DNA of 11,302 nt from an uncultured Mesorhizobium sp. GTDB lineage: Bacteria > Pseudomonadota > Alphaproteobacteria > Rhizobiales > Rhizobiaceae. The notes under the pieces were generated by a model. It did no database searches. It was not told the DNA's origin and was given only the letters and a program-made list of their open reading frames with translations. Location: assembly GCA_950071955.1 (NCBI GenBank), contig CATMOC010000069.1, positions 1 through 11,302 of the forward strand, read 5' to 3'. Positions 1-6,079 of the stretch are shown piece by piece; the first letter of the stretch is position 1; each line of letters begins with the position of its first letter. A program made the position numbers and the translations under genes.

Positions 1-1
1 G

Positions 2-631
2 AGCCTCGTCAACGCGCTGGCCGACATCTACCCCGCCACCGCGAGGATCGCAGGCGAGGAATTCTTCCGCGCCATGGCACTCGTCTTCGCCCGCTCGTCC
101 CCTCCCCGCTCGCGCGTGCTCAGCGAATACGGGCACGATTTCCCGGGCTTCATCGCAGGCTTCGAGCCGGCGGCCCGGATGCCCTACCTTGCCGACGTGG
201 CGCGGCTGGAGCGCGCTTGGCTGGACGCCTATCACGCGGCCGATGCGCCGCCGCTGGACCCGCGGGCGCTCGGCGAACTGCCGCCCGAGGACCTGGCCTC
301 GGCCCGCTTCACCCCGCACCCGGCCATGCGGCTGGTCCGGTCCCGCTTCGCCGTGGTGTCGATCCTGGAGGCGAATCGCGGCGATGCCGGCAACGCCGGC
401 AGGATCAGGGGCGATGTCGCCGAGGACGCGCTCGTCACGCGGCCGCGTGCCAGGGTCGAGGTGCGGCGGCTTGAACCCGGCTGCGCCGTCTTCCTGGAAT
501 GCCTCGCGGCAGGCGCTTCGCTGGCACTGGCGGTCGAAGAGGCGTTCGCGGAGGAACCCGCCTTCGATCCCGGCAAGGCGATCGCCTTGATGCTCGAAGC
601 CCGCGCCTTCAGCGCGGTAATTCAGGACTGA
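2..631 (+). CDS. HvfC/BufC-type (DUF2063) peptide-modification partner protein, 5' end missing
   Basis: The reading frame is open from base 2, so the gene begins before the window; 209 C-terminal residues are present. The text around the first in-window ATG (residues like YPAT, GEEFFRAMA, then PPRS, SEYG, FPGF, FEPA) is typical of the N-terminal domain of DUF2063, formerly called a putative DNA-binding domain and now the HvfC/BufC N-terminal domain. Members work with MNIO (DUF692) enzymes that modify cysteines in small copper-binding peptides (bufferins). The C-terminal part is a poorly conserved domain ending in a helix rich in Ala and Glu. A DoxX gene follows 39 bases later on the same strand, the usual order in bufferin operons (peptide, MNIO, BufC, DoxX). 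Seen: domain signature and neighbour. Inferred: membership of a bufferin operon, since peptide and MNIO genes lie outside the window. Confidence 0.85.
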   Translation, partial: SLVNALADIYPATARIAGEEFFRAMALVFARSSPPRSRVLSEYGHDFPGFIAGFEPAARMPYLADVARLERAWLDAYHAADAPPLDPRALGELPPEDLASARFTPHPAMRLVRSRFAVVSILEANRGDAGNAGRIRGDVAEDALVTRPRARVEVRRLEPGCAVFLECLAAGASLALAVEEAFAEEPAFDPGKAIALMLEARAFSAVIQD

Positions 632-670
632 TCAGCGGGCATTCCCGTCCGCCAGATCCGGAGGAGTCTC

Positions 671-1270
671 ATGTCGTACCTGATGGAAAAAATCGCCAGG
701 CTGCACGCCTCGGTGTTCGGCACGATCGAGCGGGTGCTGGACGGCTGGTTCCTCGGCCTTCTCGCGCGCTTCGTCTTCGCCGCCGTGCTGTGGATGTATT
801 TCCTCAATTCGGCGCGCACGAAGGTCGGCGTCGGCCTGCTCGGCTTCTTCACAGTCAGCGACAACGCCTACTACCAGATTGCCCTTCCCGCAGTCGAAGC
901 GGCCGGGGGCGACGTCAGCCAGGTGTCCTTCATTCCCTGGGGCGCGATGGTGTGGGCCGGCACCTATGCGGAGTTCGTGCTGCCGGTCCTGATCGTGCTC
1001 GGGCTTTTCGCGCGTATCGCGGCGCTCGGCATGAGCGCCTTCATCGCGGTGCAGTCGATCGTCGACGTCACAGTCCACGCCGTCGGCCCCGAGACGATAG
1101 GCAGCCTGTTCGACCGCTTTCCGGATGCAGCGATCCTCGACCAGCGGCTGCTCTGGGTGTTCCCGCTCGTCTATGTCGCGGTGAGGGGTGCGGGCGCGAT
1201 TTCGCTCGACGCCCTGCTGTCGCGCGGACGGACCCGGGCGCATGGCGCGGTCGCCGCTCCCGCCGGTTGA
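671..1270 (+). CDS. DoxX family membrane protein
   Basis: This 199-residue protein is an inner-membrane protein of the DoxX family. Four hydrophobic segments are visible: about residues 27-46, 98-118, 120-140 and 170-190, the usual four-helix DoxX layout, with an amphipathic N-terminal extension. A strong ribosome site, GGAGGA, lies about 6 bases before the ATG. It starts 39 bases after the BufC-type gene and probably shares its transcript. DoxX proteins are regular partners in MNIO/bufferin operons, where they are thought to have a membrane redox or transport-linked role that is not well defined. No catalytic residues can be assigned from sequence. The family call is firm; the role in copper-peptide biology rests on the operon order. 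Confidence 0.85.
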   Translation: MSYLMEKIARLHASVFGTIERVLDGWFLGLLARFVFAAVLWMYFLNSARTKVGVGLLGFFTVSDNAYYQIALPAVEAAGGDVSQVSFIPWGAMVWAGTYAEFVLPVLIVLGLFARIAALGMSAFIAVQSIVDVTVHAVGPETIGSLFDRFPDAAILDQRLLWVFPLVYVAVRGAGAISLDALLSRGRTRAHGAVAAPAG

Positions 1271-1287
1271 GCCGGACGCACGCCATC

Positions 1288-1316
1288 AAAAAGGGCGGCC
1301 CGTTTCGGAGCCGCCC
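1288..1316 (-). terminator. Rho-independent terminator of hsp20
   Basis: Read on the minus strand, GGGCGGC (1316-1310) pairs with GCCGCCC (1299-1293) around a short loop that itself holds a CCG/CGG pairing, and is followed by five T (1292-1288). It lies 45 bases past the hsp20 stop codon. On the plus strand no T tract follows the hairpin, so it is not a good terminator for the doxX gene. Confidence 0.85.
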
Positions 1317-1360
1317 AGCATCGGCCTTCAAGGCCGGTCAGCAAGGGTGGGACTGGCCGC

Positions 1361-1828
1361 TCAGGCGGCTTTCGCCTCGATCTGCTTCGAAGACCTGGCG
1401 CCGCCATTGGCAATGGCGATCTTCCGGGGCTTCATCTCCTCCGGAATGTTGCGCTTCAGGTCGATGTGAAGCAGGCCGTTCTTAAGCTCGGCGCCGTTGA
1501 CCTCGACATGGTCGGCAAGCTGGAAGCGACGCTCGAAGGCGCGCGAGGCAATGCCGCGATAGAGGACCTCGGTGCTCTCGCCGTTCTCGGTCTCGGCCTT
1601 CTCGCCCTTGATCGTCAGCACGTTGCGGTGAGCCTCGATCGAGATCTCGTCCTCGCCGAAGCCAGCAACCGCCATGGTGATGCGATAGGCATCCTCACCG
1701 GTGCGTGCGATGTTGTAGGGGGGATAGGTCTGACCGCCGTCGGGCTGCGAAAGCGAGTCCAGCATCGTGAAGAGCCGGTCGAAACCGACGGTCGAGCGAT
1801 AGAGGGGGGAAAAATCGACGTGACGCAT
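1361..1828 (-). CDS. Small heat-shock protein, Hsp20/IbpA class
   Basis: This 155-residue cytoplasmic holdase binds unfolding proteins under heat stress. It has a short N-terminal arm (MRHVDFSPLYRSTVGFDRLF, residues 1-20, typical of rhizobial IbpA-like sHsps), an alpha-crystallin domain from about residue 37 to 140 opening with YPPYNI, the diagnostic A-x-x-x-N-G-L-L element at 113-120, and a C-terminal I-x-I at 137-139 for oligomer contacts. The start at 1828 is chosen because AGGAGA lies just upstream; an in-frame ATG at 1852 lies inside the leader structure and has no ribosome site. Expression appears controlled twice: by an RpoH-like promoter and by a ROSE-type RNA thermometer. It is a single-gene unit with its own terminator. 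Confidence 0.93.
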   Translation of the reverse strand: MRHVDFSPLYRSTVGFDRLFTMLDSLSQPDGGQTYPPYNIARTGEDAYRITMAVAGFGEDEISIEAHRNVLTIKGEKAETENGESTEVLYRGIASRAFERRFQLADHVEVNGAELKNGLLHIDLKRNIPEEMKPRKIAIANGGARSSKQIEAKAA

Positions 1829-1933
1829 AGTTGTTCTCCTGTTGAGCAACATCGTGTTTGCGCTTTGACCGACGGCTGAAAATCCAAACTGGCATTCTCT
1901 TGTCGGCCAGCGGCCCCGATTTCGGCGACCGCA
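1829..1933 (-). promoter_or_regulatory. ROSE-type RNA thermometer in the hsp20 leader
   Basis: The leader between the predicted transcription start and the hsp20 ATG is about 105 nt. Its 3' end carries the ROSE hallmark on the minus strand: TTGCT (1849-1845), a 4-nt CAAC loop (1844-1841) and the Shine-Dalgarno AGGAG (1840-1836). In known ROSE elements (Bradyrhizobium hspA, E. coli ibpA) this UUGCU strand pairs with AGGAG including a G-G mismatch, so the ribosome site is hidden at low temperature and opens on heating. An upstream GGCC-GCT-GGCC hairpin fits the additional 5' stems. The motif is seen; temperature control is inferred from the family. Confidence 0.75.
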
Positions 1934-1939
1934 GCAACG

Positions 1940-1968
1940 ATTTGGGAATTGGGATTTCGGGTTTCAAG
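1940..1968 (-). promoter_or_regulatory. RpoH (sigma-32)-like heat-shock promoter for hsp20
   Basis: On the minus strand, CTTGAAA (1968-1962) is followed after 15 bases by CCCAAAT (1946-1940). This fits the heat-shock sigma consensus (CTTGAAA, spacer of about 11-16, CCCCATnT) with few mismatches. It predicts a start near 1933, giving a leader of the length expected for a ROSE element. Confidence 0.65.
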
Positions 1969-2360
1969 ACCCTGGAATGAGTACGTGCCGCATCGCTGGT
2001 CGCACGGCGGAGCGCACGCCGCCCACTCGAACTGCTTGATTTCCGGCGCGGGGAGAATGCAGGTGCGAAACCGGAAATGGCACTCGCGAGAGTTGAATGT
2101 CAGATCTTGCGTCCGGCAGAGAATGCCAACGTTGCAAGGATAGTACTGACATCATCAAACGGTATTATAGAGATCCATTCCGATCCTCCTTCTTGCCAGG
2201 GAAAAGCCACACAAACGACAATTTCGTTCATCTGTCGTTCATGAGAAATCCTTAAAAATCGCGGCGTACACAAGTCGTGTATATTCGATATTGGGCCTAG
2301 GGGGCTTCGATATTTGAACTTTAACACCGATAACGTACTGCAACTTAAAAGGAGAAGATT
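1969..2360. other. Intergenic region of about 390 bases without a convincing gene
   Basis: This stretch separates the hsp20 promoter from the lectin-like gene. From about 2100 onward it is clearly more AT-rich than the rest of the window. Short open frames exist on both strands but lack ribosome sites and recognisable domains. It holds a possible PHO box (2225-2242), a TACAC/GTGTA inverted repeat with a 5-base spacer (2267-2281), and a 9-base direct repeat TTCGATATT at 2284 and 2306, spaced 22 bases apart (two helical turns). These could be regulatory sites for the downstream gene. Confidence 0.5.
2225..2258 (+). promoter_or_regulatory. Possible PhoB-dependent promoter (PHO box plus -10)
   Basis: Two direct repeats CGTTCAT (2225-2231 and 2236-2242) are separated by 4 bases, giving the 11-base period of PHO boxes (CTGTCAT-N4-CTGTCAT). 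Each repeat matches 5 of 7 consensus bases. A weak -10-like TAAAAA (2253-2258) lies 10 bases after the second repeat, the spacing used in PhoB-activated promoters. Other direct-repeat regulators remain possible. Confidence 0.35.
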
Positions 2361-2726
2361 ATGCGAAATATTCTTGCTATTGCTATTGTAATGGCATTTC
2401 CTGTCCTTGCGGCAGCGCAGGACTTTCCGAGTGGCTACTTCAAGCTCACCACGCAGTTTCGCGAGGGCTCGAACGAATGCCTCGAAGGCAACCAGAGGGG
2501 TGGCTCCATGAACGGGGCAGCCTTCATGGACTCCTGCCAGAACGTCTCCGGACAGCTGTGGAAGGCCATTCCGGCCGGAAACGGCTACGTCAAGCTCACC
2601 ACCCAGTTCCGCGAAGGTTCGAACGAGTGCCTGGAAGGCAACCAGCGGGGCGGCTCCATGAACGGCGCGGCCTTCATGGACTCCTGCCAGAACGTCTCAG
2701 GTCAGTTGTGGCGCGTCGGACAGTAG
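2361..2726 (+). CDS. Small secreted protein of two near-identical ricin-lectin-like repeats
   Basis: The 121-residue product starts with a signal peptide (hydrophobic core 4-16, likely cleavage after AAA at 19), so it is exported to the periplasm or outside. The mature chain is two tandem 50-residue units (from residues 25 and 75), each containing KLTTQF, a Cys pair (40/59 and 90/109) and a closing GQLW, the Q-x-W signature of ricin-type beta-trefoil repeats. Sugar binding is therefore plausible but unproven. Beta-trefoils normally have three such units; only two are present, so the fold would be incomplete unless chains assemble. The ribosome site AGGAGA sits 6 bases before the ATG. The gene stands alone with its own terminator and an AT-rich upstream region unlike its neighbours, which suggests acquisition by transfer. 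Confidence 0.85.
   Translation: MRNILAIAIVMAFPVLAAAQDFPSGYFKLTTQFREGSNECLEGNQRGGSMNGAAFMDSCQNVSGQLWKAIPAGNGYVKLTTQFREGSNECLEGNQRGGSMNGAAFMDSCQNVSGQLWRVGQ
2433..2561 (+). repeat. Lectin-like coding repeat, copy 1
   Basis: This 129-base copy encodes residues 25-67. It differs from copy 2 (2583-2711, exactly 150 bases downstream) at 14 positions, 13 of them synonymous; the single protein change is Phe27 versus Val77. Confidence 0.95.
2583..2711 (+). repeat. Lectin-like coding repeat, copy 2
   Basis: Second copy of the repeat, encoding residues 75-117, about 89 percent identical to copy 1 in DNA and 42 of 43 residues identical in protein. A linker of seven codons joins the copies. Confidence 0.95.
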
Positions 2727-2827
2727 GCTCCGCCGGCACAGCGGGCGCCGCCGCTTAGCGGGGTGGCGCCTGCCGCGTCGCAGTGCCAAACGGCCTCGTC
2801 ACGTTTCGTCCGGCTTGCCGGATGGGT

Positions 2828-2867
2828 TGGCTCGCGGGATCGACCGATCCCGCGAGCCATTTCGTTT
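2828..2867 (+). terminator. Strong Rho-independent terminator after the lectin-like gene
   Basis: A perfect 15-base inverted repeat (2828-2842 with 2845-2859, two bases between the arms) is followed by TTTCGTTT. It lies 101 bases after the stop codon. T-richness on the plus side only indicates that it serves the lectin-like gene. Confidence 0.85.
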
Positions 2868-2899
2868 GCAGTCCCGTCCGGGGACCCGATCCCCGTCTT

Positions 2900-3110
2900 C
2901 GTAAGAGAAAATCGCTCCATCGGGACATGAACGCCACATGAACGGCCCCTTCCGCTTCCGTTCAGGTGCGCGCGGCTATCTTCCGCTCGACCAACAAGAA
3001 GCGGCGCGGCCGACAAAGGCCCCGCGATCGGTTCGGTCCGGGTGTAACGTCCCTTCCTCCCGGATCGGCATAGGCCGGAGGCGCCCCATCGCCTCCGGCC
3101 TTCAGTTTGT
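2900..3110 (+). ncRNA. Candidate structured RNA or leader ending in a terminator hairpin
   Basis: No convincing gene lies between the terminator at 2828-2867 and the hydrolase. Near the end, 3033-3042 can pair with 3059-3068 (ten pairs including three G-U) around a 16-base loop holding CCCTTCCT, a pyrimidine-rich anti-Shine-Dalgarno-like stretch. Four bases later comes the terminator hairpin at 3072-3101. A terminator with no gene before it suggests either a small RNA or an attenuator-like leader of the hydrolase. No clear promoter was found, so the 5' end given is arbitrary. Confidence 0.35.
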
Positions 3111-3112
3111 AT
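3072..3112 (+). terminator. Terminator-like hairpin upstream of the hydrolase
   Basis: A perfect 11-base stem (3072-3082 with 3091-3101) encloses an 8-base loop and is followed by the moderately T-rich run TCAGTTTGTATT. It has no protein gene directly upstream, and an alternative TTG start of the hydrolase (3107) would lie in its tail. Confidence 0.6.
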
Positions 3113-3175
3113 TGCGTTCGGGCGGAGCGGCTCGAAGACTTTGCTTTTGAATCCTCTCCCTTCTATCAGAGGCTC

Positions 3176-4168
3176 ATGGACGCCACCCAGGAACCCGCGC
3201 CCGCCGCGGCGCCCGTCCCGGAGATTCTCTTCGGAACGGCCGACAACGAAATCCCGCCACGCGCCCGCGCCGGTTATCTCAAGGCGCGCGACGGCCGCCG
3301 GCTTCGCTACGGGGTGTTCGCCGCGGGCGGCCGGCCCCGCAGGGGCACGGTGGTCATTCTCCAGGGTCGCAACGAGAGCATCGAGAAGTACTTCGAAACG
3401 ATCGGCGACCTGTCCGTCCGGGGCCTGGGAACCGCCATCATGGACTGGCGCGGCCAGGGCGGATCGGATCGCCTGATCCGCGATCCCGAGCGCGGATACG
3501 TCGACAGCTTCCGGGACTACGTCGCCGACCTCGACCGCTTCTTCGAGGAGATCGTGCTGCCCGACTGTCCCGGACCGTTCTATATCCTTGCCCACTCCAC
3601 CGGCGCGCTGGTCGCGCTCATGGCGGCACCGGAACTCGTCAACCGCGTCCGCCGCATGGTGCTGACGTCGCCGCTGCTGAGCCTCGAAGGCCTTCCTGTC
3701 TCGATGCTCACCGTCCGGCGCATCGCGACCCTTCTCTACAGTCTCGGCCTCGGCTCCATGTATCTCGGAGGCGGCCCCCGCTCGGCCGGAAGGACGGCCT
3801 TCGCCACCAACACGCTGACCTCGGACTTCCGCCGCTATGCGCGCAACACCGGCATCTACCTGCGGCATCCAGAACTCGGCCTCGGCGGCCCGACCGTGAC
3901 ATGGATCCTGGCGGCCTGCCGCGCCATCGCACGGGTGACGGATCCGGATTTCATGGCACGCATTCAGGTCCCGACACTCATCATCGCGGCCGGCGCCGAC
4001 GAGGTCGTCTCGACCCCCGCCATCGAGGAGTATGCCATGGCGCTGAAGTCGGGTTCGCTGCTCACCATCGACGGAGCCCGCCACGAACTCCTGCAGGAGG
4101 CGGACGCCTACCGCGAGCAGTTCCTCGCCGCTTTCGACGCCTTCGTTCCGGGTGGCGACGTTTCCTAA
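3176..4168 (+). CDS. Alpha/beta hydrolase, lysophospholipase (PldB-like, serine aminopeptidase S33 domain)
   Basis: A 330-residue soluble serine hydrolase. The oxyanion region (ILQGRNESIEKY, 61-72) and DWRGQGGS (90-97) are typical of PldB/monoglyceride-lipase-like enzymes. The nucleophile is Ser141 in AHSTG (139-143), a variant of G-x-S-x-G with Ala in the first place; the acid is probably Asp275 (GADEVV) and the base His303 (ARHE). Residues 170-250 form the cap. The likely activity is hydrolysis of lysophospholipids or other acyl esters; the substrate is not evident. The ATG at 3176 has a weak, closely spaced AGAGG; a TTG at 3107 would add 23 residues but has no ribosome site and lies in a terminator tail. 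The stop overlaps the hisN stop by four bases (convergent genes). Confidence 0.85.
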   Translation: MDATQEPAPAAAPVPEILFGTADNEIPPRARAGYLKARDGRRLRYGVFAAGGRPRRGTVVILQGRNESIEKYFETIGDLSVRGLGTAIMDWRGQGGSDRLIRDPERGYVDSFRDYVADLDRFFEEIVLPDCPGPFYILAHSTGALVALMAAPELVNRVRRMVLTSPLLSLEGLPVSMLTVRRIATLLYSLGLGSMYLGGGPRSAGRTAFATNTLTSDFRRYARNTGIYLRHPELGLGGPTVTWILAACRAIARVTDPDFMARIQVPTLIIAAGADEVVSTPAIEEYAMALKSGSLLTIDGARHELLQEADAYREQFLAAFDAFVPGGDVS

Positions 4169-4941
4169 ATCTTGCCTTGGATCGCCTTCATCGCCGCTTC
4201 GTGAAGCTCGGGACTCGCCGCGGCGATGATGTCGCCGCCCGCTTCGGCCGGACCGCCCTCAAACGTCGTCCCCACGCCGCCCGCCTTCTCGATGATCGGG
4301 ATCAGCGCCACGATGTCGTAGGACTGCAATCCGGCATCCACCGCGATGTCGGCGTAGCCGGCCGCGACCATGGCGAAGCCGTAGCAGTCGGTGCCGTAGC
4401 GCGTCAGCCGCGCGGCGCGCTCCAGCCGGTCGTAGCGCACCCGCAGATCGCCCGTGAAAAGCGCCGGCGTGGTGGTGAAGACGGTCGCCTGGGAGAGGTC
4501 GGCGATGCGCCGCGTCGTGAGCCGGCGCGAACCGCCCGGCCCTTCGTAGAAAGCGCCGTCGCCGGTGGCGAAATAGAGTTCGCCGGTGAACGGCTGGGAC
4601 ATCATCCCGCACACGGCCCGTCCCCCGACGGTCAGGCCGACGAGCGTTCCCCACAGGGGAATGCCGGAGATGAAGGCACGCGTTCCGTCGATCGGATCGA
4701 TCACCCAGACCCGGTCGGAACCGCCGTTCTCCGTGCCGTGCTCCTCGCCGAGAATACCATCGCCCGGATATTCGGCCCGGATCAGTTCCCGGATCACCCG
4801 CTCGGCTTCGCGATCCGCCTCGGTGACAGGGTCGAAGCCGGCATCGAACTTGTTGGAGACGACACCTGCGGCGCGGAACCGCGGCAAGGTTTCCTTCGCC
4901 GCAGCCGCCGCCATCGCGCGCAGGAACTCCGTCATGTCCAT
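4165..4941 (-). CDS. hisN: Histidinol-phosphatase (inositol-monophosphatase family)
   Basis: This 258-residue protein belongs to the Mg-dependent IMPase family and most resembles the HisN-type histidinol-phosphatase of alphaproteobacteria, which removes phosphate from L-histidinol phosphate in histidine biosynthesis. All metal-site motifs are present: DPVTEAD (37-43), GEEHG (65-69), the signature IDPIDGTRAF (81-90) with Asp82 and Asp85, and YDIVALIPIIEKAGG (208-222) with Asp209. The start at 4941 is preceded by GAGG with a 6-base gap; an ATG two codons later is possible. It faces away from the MmgR-like sRNA and converges on the hydrolase. A general inositol or fructose-bisphosphate phosphatase (SuhB-like) role cannot be excluded. 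Confidence 0.88.
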   Translation of the reverse strand: MDMTEFLRAMAAAAAKETLPRFRAAGVVSNKFDAGFDPVTEADREAERVIRELIRAEYPGDGILGEEHGTENGGSDRVWVIDPIDGTRAFISGIPLWGTLVGLTVGGRAVCGMMSQPFTGELYFATGDGAFYEGPGGSRRLTTRRIADLSQATVFTTTPALFTGDLRVRYDRLERAARLTRYGTDCYGFAMVAAGYADIAVDAGLQSYDIVALIPIIEKAGGVGTTFEGGPAEAGGDIIAAASPELHEAAMKAIQGKI

Positions 4942-5034
4942 CCGTCACCTCTTCGAGCTGTTGTATTTCTGTCACATTGATGCCGCGACACACCGCGCGC
5001 AAGCGCTTCCGTAGCTGTTTTGCACGAGAGGCGC

Positions 5035-5062
5035 TTGACAATTGTGCATCGCACAATATGCT
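5035..5062 (+). promoter_or_regulatory. Sigma-70 promoter of the MmgR-like sRNA with an operator-like palindrome
   Basis: A perfect -35 box TTGACA (5035-5040) is followed after 16 bases by TATGCT (5057-5062). The spacer is filled by a perfect inverted repeat, ATTGTGC-ATC-GCACAAT (5041-5057), which reaches into the -10 box, so a protein bound there would block RNA polymerase. Confidence 0.8.
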
Positions 5063-5068
5063 TCTTCA

Positions 5069-5153
5069 TGAACGGTTTATTCCGTTCTGCCCTCCTTGGG
5101 CGTTTCCTCCCTAGACTTCGACCGCGTCGTGAAAACGATGCGGTCTTTTTTTT
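5069..5153 (+). ncRNA. mmgR: Trans-acting small RNA of the MmgR / suhB (alpha-r8) family
   Basis: A promoter and a strong terminator bracket about 85 nt. Hairpin 1 is GAACGG/CCGUUC (5070-5075 with 5082-5087); a small GCCC-UCCUU-GGGC hairpin (5089-5101) shows an anti-Shine-Dalgarno loop; the unpaired UUUCCUCCCU follows (5103-5112); then comes the terminator. That decamer and the long U tail are hallmarks I recall of the alpha-r8 sRNA MmgR, which in Sinorhizobium meliloti is Hfq-dependent and limits polyhydroxybutyrate granule build-up. The Rfam name suhB reflects proximity to an IMPase-family gene, as here with hisN. The RNA gene is well supported by sequence; the family is recognised from memory. 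Confidence 0.8.
5120..5153 (+). terminator. Rho-independent terminator of the MmgR-like sRNA
   Basis: An 11-pair stem (5120-5130 with 5135-5145, one G-U pair) closes a GAAA tetraloop and is followed by eight T (5146-5153). This long U tail is typical of Hfq-bound small RNAs. Confidence 0.95.
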
Positions 5154-5191
5154 CGCCCGCCTCGGAGAGGTTACCGCGCCCGAATATGCCG

Positions 5192-6079
5192 CTATTCGGC
5201 CGCGAGCGGCCGCTCGTCGGCGAACGGCGCCGAGCGGAGCAGGAGGGTCATGAAGCGCGAAATGTCCTTCGCCAGCGGCTCGAAGCCGCTCGACTTCCGA
5301 TAGGTCCGCTCGTTCATGTAGAGGCCGCGGTTCACCTCGATCTGCAGGGCATGCAGGCCGCGCGCCGGCCGGCCGTAATGCTCGGTGATGAAGCCTCCCG
5401 CATAGGGCTTGTTGTGGGCGACCGTATATCCGAGCGAGGTGAGGATGCCGATCGTGGCCTCGGTCATGGCGACCGAGGCGGAGGCGCCGAAGCGGTCTCC
5501 CACGATGAAATCCGGCCGGATGCCGGACTCGCCCAGCCGGATGCTCGCCGGCATGGAGTGGCAGTCGATCAGCGCCGCTACGCCGAACCGCGCCTGCGTG
5601 GCCACGATCAGCCGCCTGAGGCTTTCGTGATAGGGCTTGTAGATCAGGTTGATACGCCCGACCGCCTCGTCGAGCGGTATCTTCCCGCCGTATATTTCCT
5701 GTCCCTCGCCGACGATCCTGGGCACCGTGCCGAGCCCGCCGGCCACCCGCGCCGAACGGACGTTGGCGAAGGGCGGCGGCGTTTCGAGGAACATGCGCGG
5801 ATCGAGTTCCCACGGCTCGCGGTTGACGTCGAGATAGGCGCGCGGGAAGTTCGCCGCCAGCATCGGCGCGCCCAGCGCGAGCGACTCGCGGAAGAGTTCG
5901 TCCACGAAGCAGTCTTCCGAGCGGCGGATCGCATCGCGGTCGAGCCGCGCCATCGCCAGGAAGCGCTGCGGGTAGTGTCTTCCGCTGTGGGGGGAGTTGA
6001 AGACGAAGGGAACAGTCTGGCGCTCGGGCTGCCGCACCTCGAAGGGAGCGGTGTCGCGGAAGTCGGTCTCGGTGCTCAT
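5192..6079 (-). CDS. N-formylglutamate amidohydrolase family protein
   Basis: This 295-residue cytoplasmic hydrolase belongs to the N-formylglutamate amidohydrolase family (FGase, the HutG-type enzyme releasing formate and glutamate at the end of one histidine degradation route). Recognisable family blocks are VFNSPHSGRHYP (26-37), DVNREPWELD (84-93), IDCHSMP (171-177) and QIEVNRGLYMNE (246-257); the His and Asp/Glu residues in them are likely zinc ligands. The ATG at 6079 is chosen because homologues begin close to this residue; a GTG at 6190 would add 37 low-complexity residues and has no ribosome site. No hut genes are nearby, so the true substrate may differ. A CCGAATA/TATTCGG inverted repeat (5180-5199) overlaps the stop codon. 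The gene is divergent from cpdR. Confidence 0.88.
   Translation of the reverse strand: MSTETDFRDTAPFEVRQPERQTVPFVFNSPHSGRHYPQRFLAMARLDRDAIRRSEDCFVDELFRESLALGAPMLAANFPRAYLDVNREPWELDPRMFLETPPPFANVRSARVAGGLGTVPRIVGEGQEIYGGKIPLDEAVGRINLIYKPYHESLRRLIVATQARFGVAALIDCHSMPASIRLGESGIRPDFIVGDRFGASASVAMTEATIGILTSLGYTVAHNKPYAGGFITEHYGRPARGLHALQIEVNRGLYMNERTYRKSSGFEPLAKDISRFMTLLLRSAPFADERPLAAE

Noticed and set aside
2100..2327. Minus-strand open frame of 75 codons in the AT-rich gap
   Set aside because: No ribosome site at either possible start and no recognised family; the same stretch holds regulatory-looking repeats for the plus-strand gene.
2702..4084. Long minus-strand open frame of 460 codons opposite the hydrolase
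   Set aside because: It lacks any family signature, is rich in Arg/Gly/Asp as expected of a GC-rich antisense frame, and lies opposite a well-conserved hydrolase with a catalytic triad.
5180..5199. CCGAATA/TATTCGG inverted repeat as terminator of the N-formylglutamate amidohydrolase gene
   Set aside because: It overlaps the stop codon and has no T tract on the minus strand, so it does not look like an intrinsic terminator.
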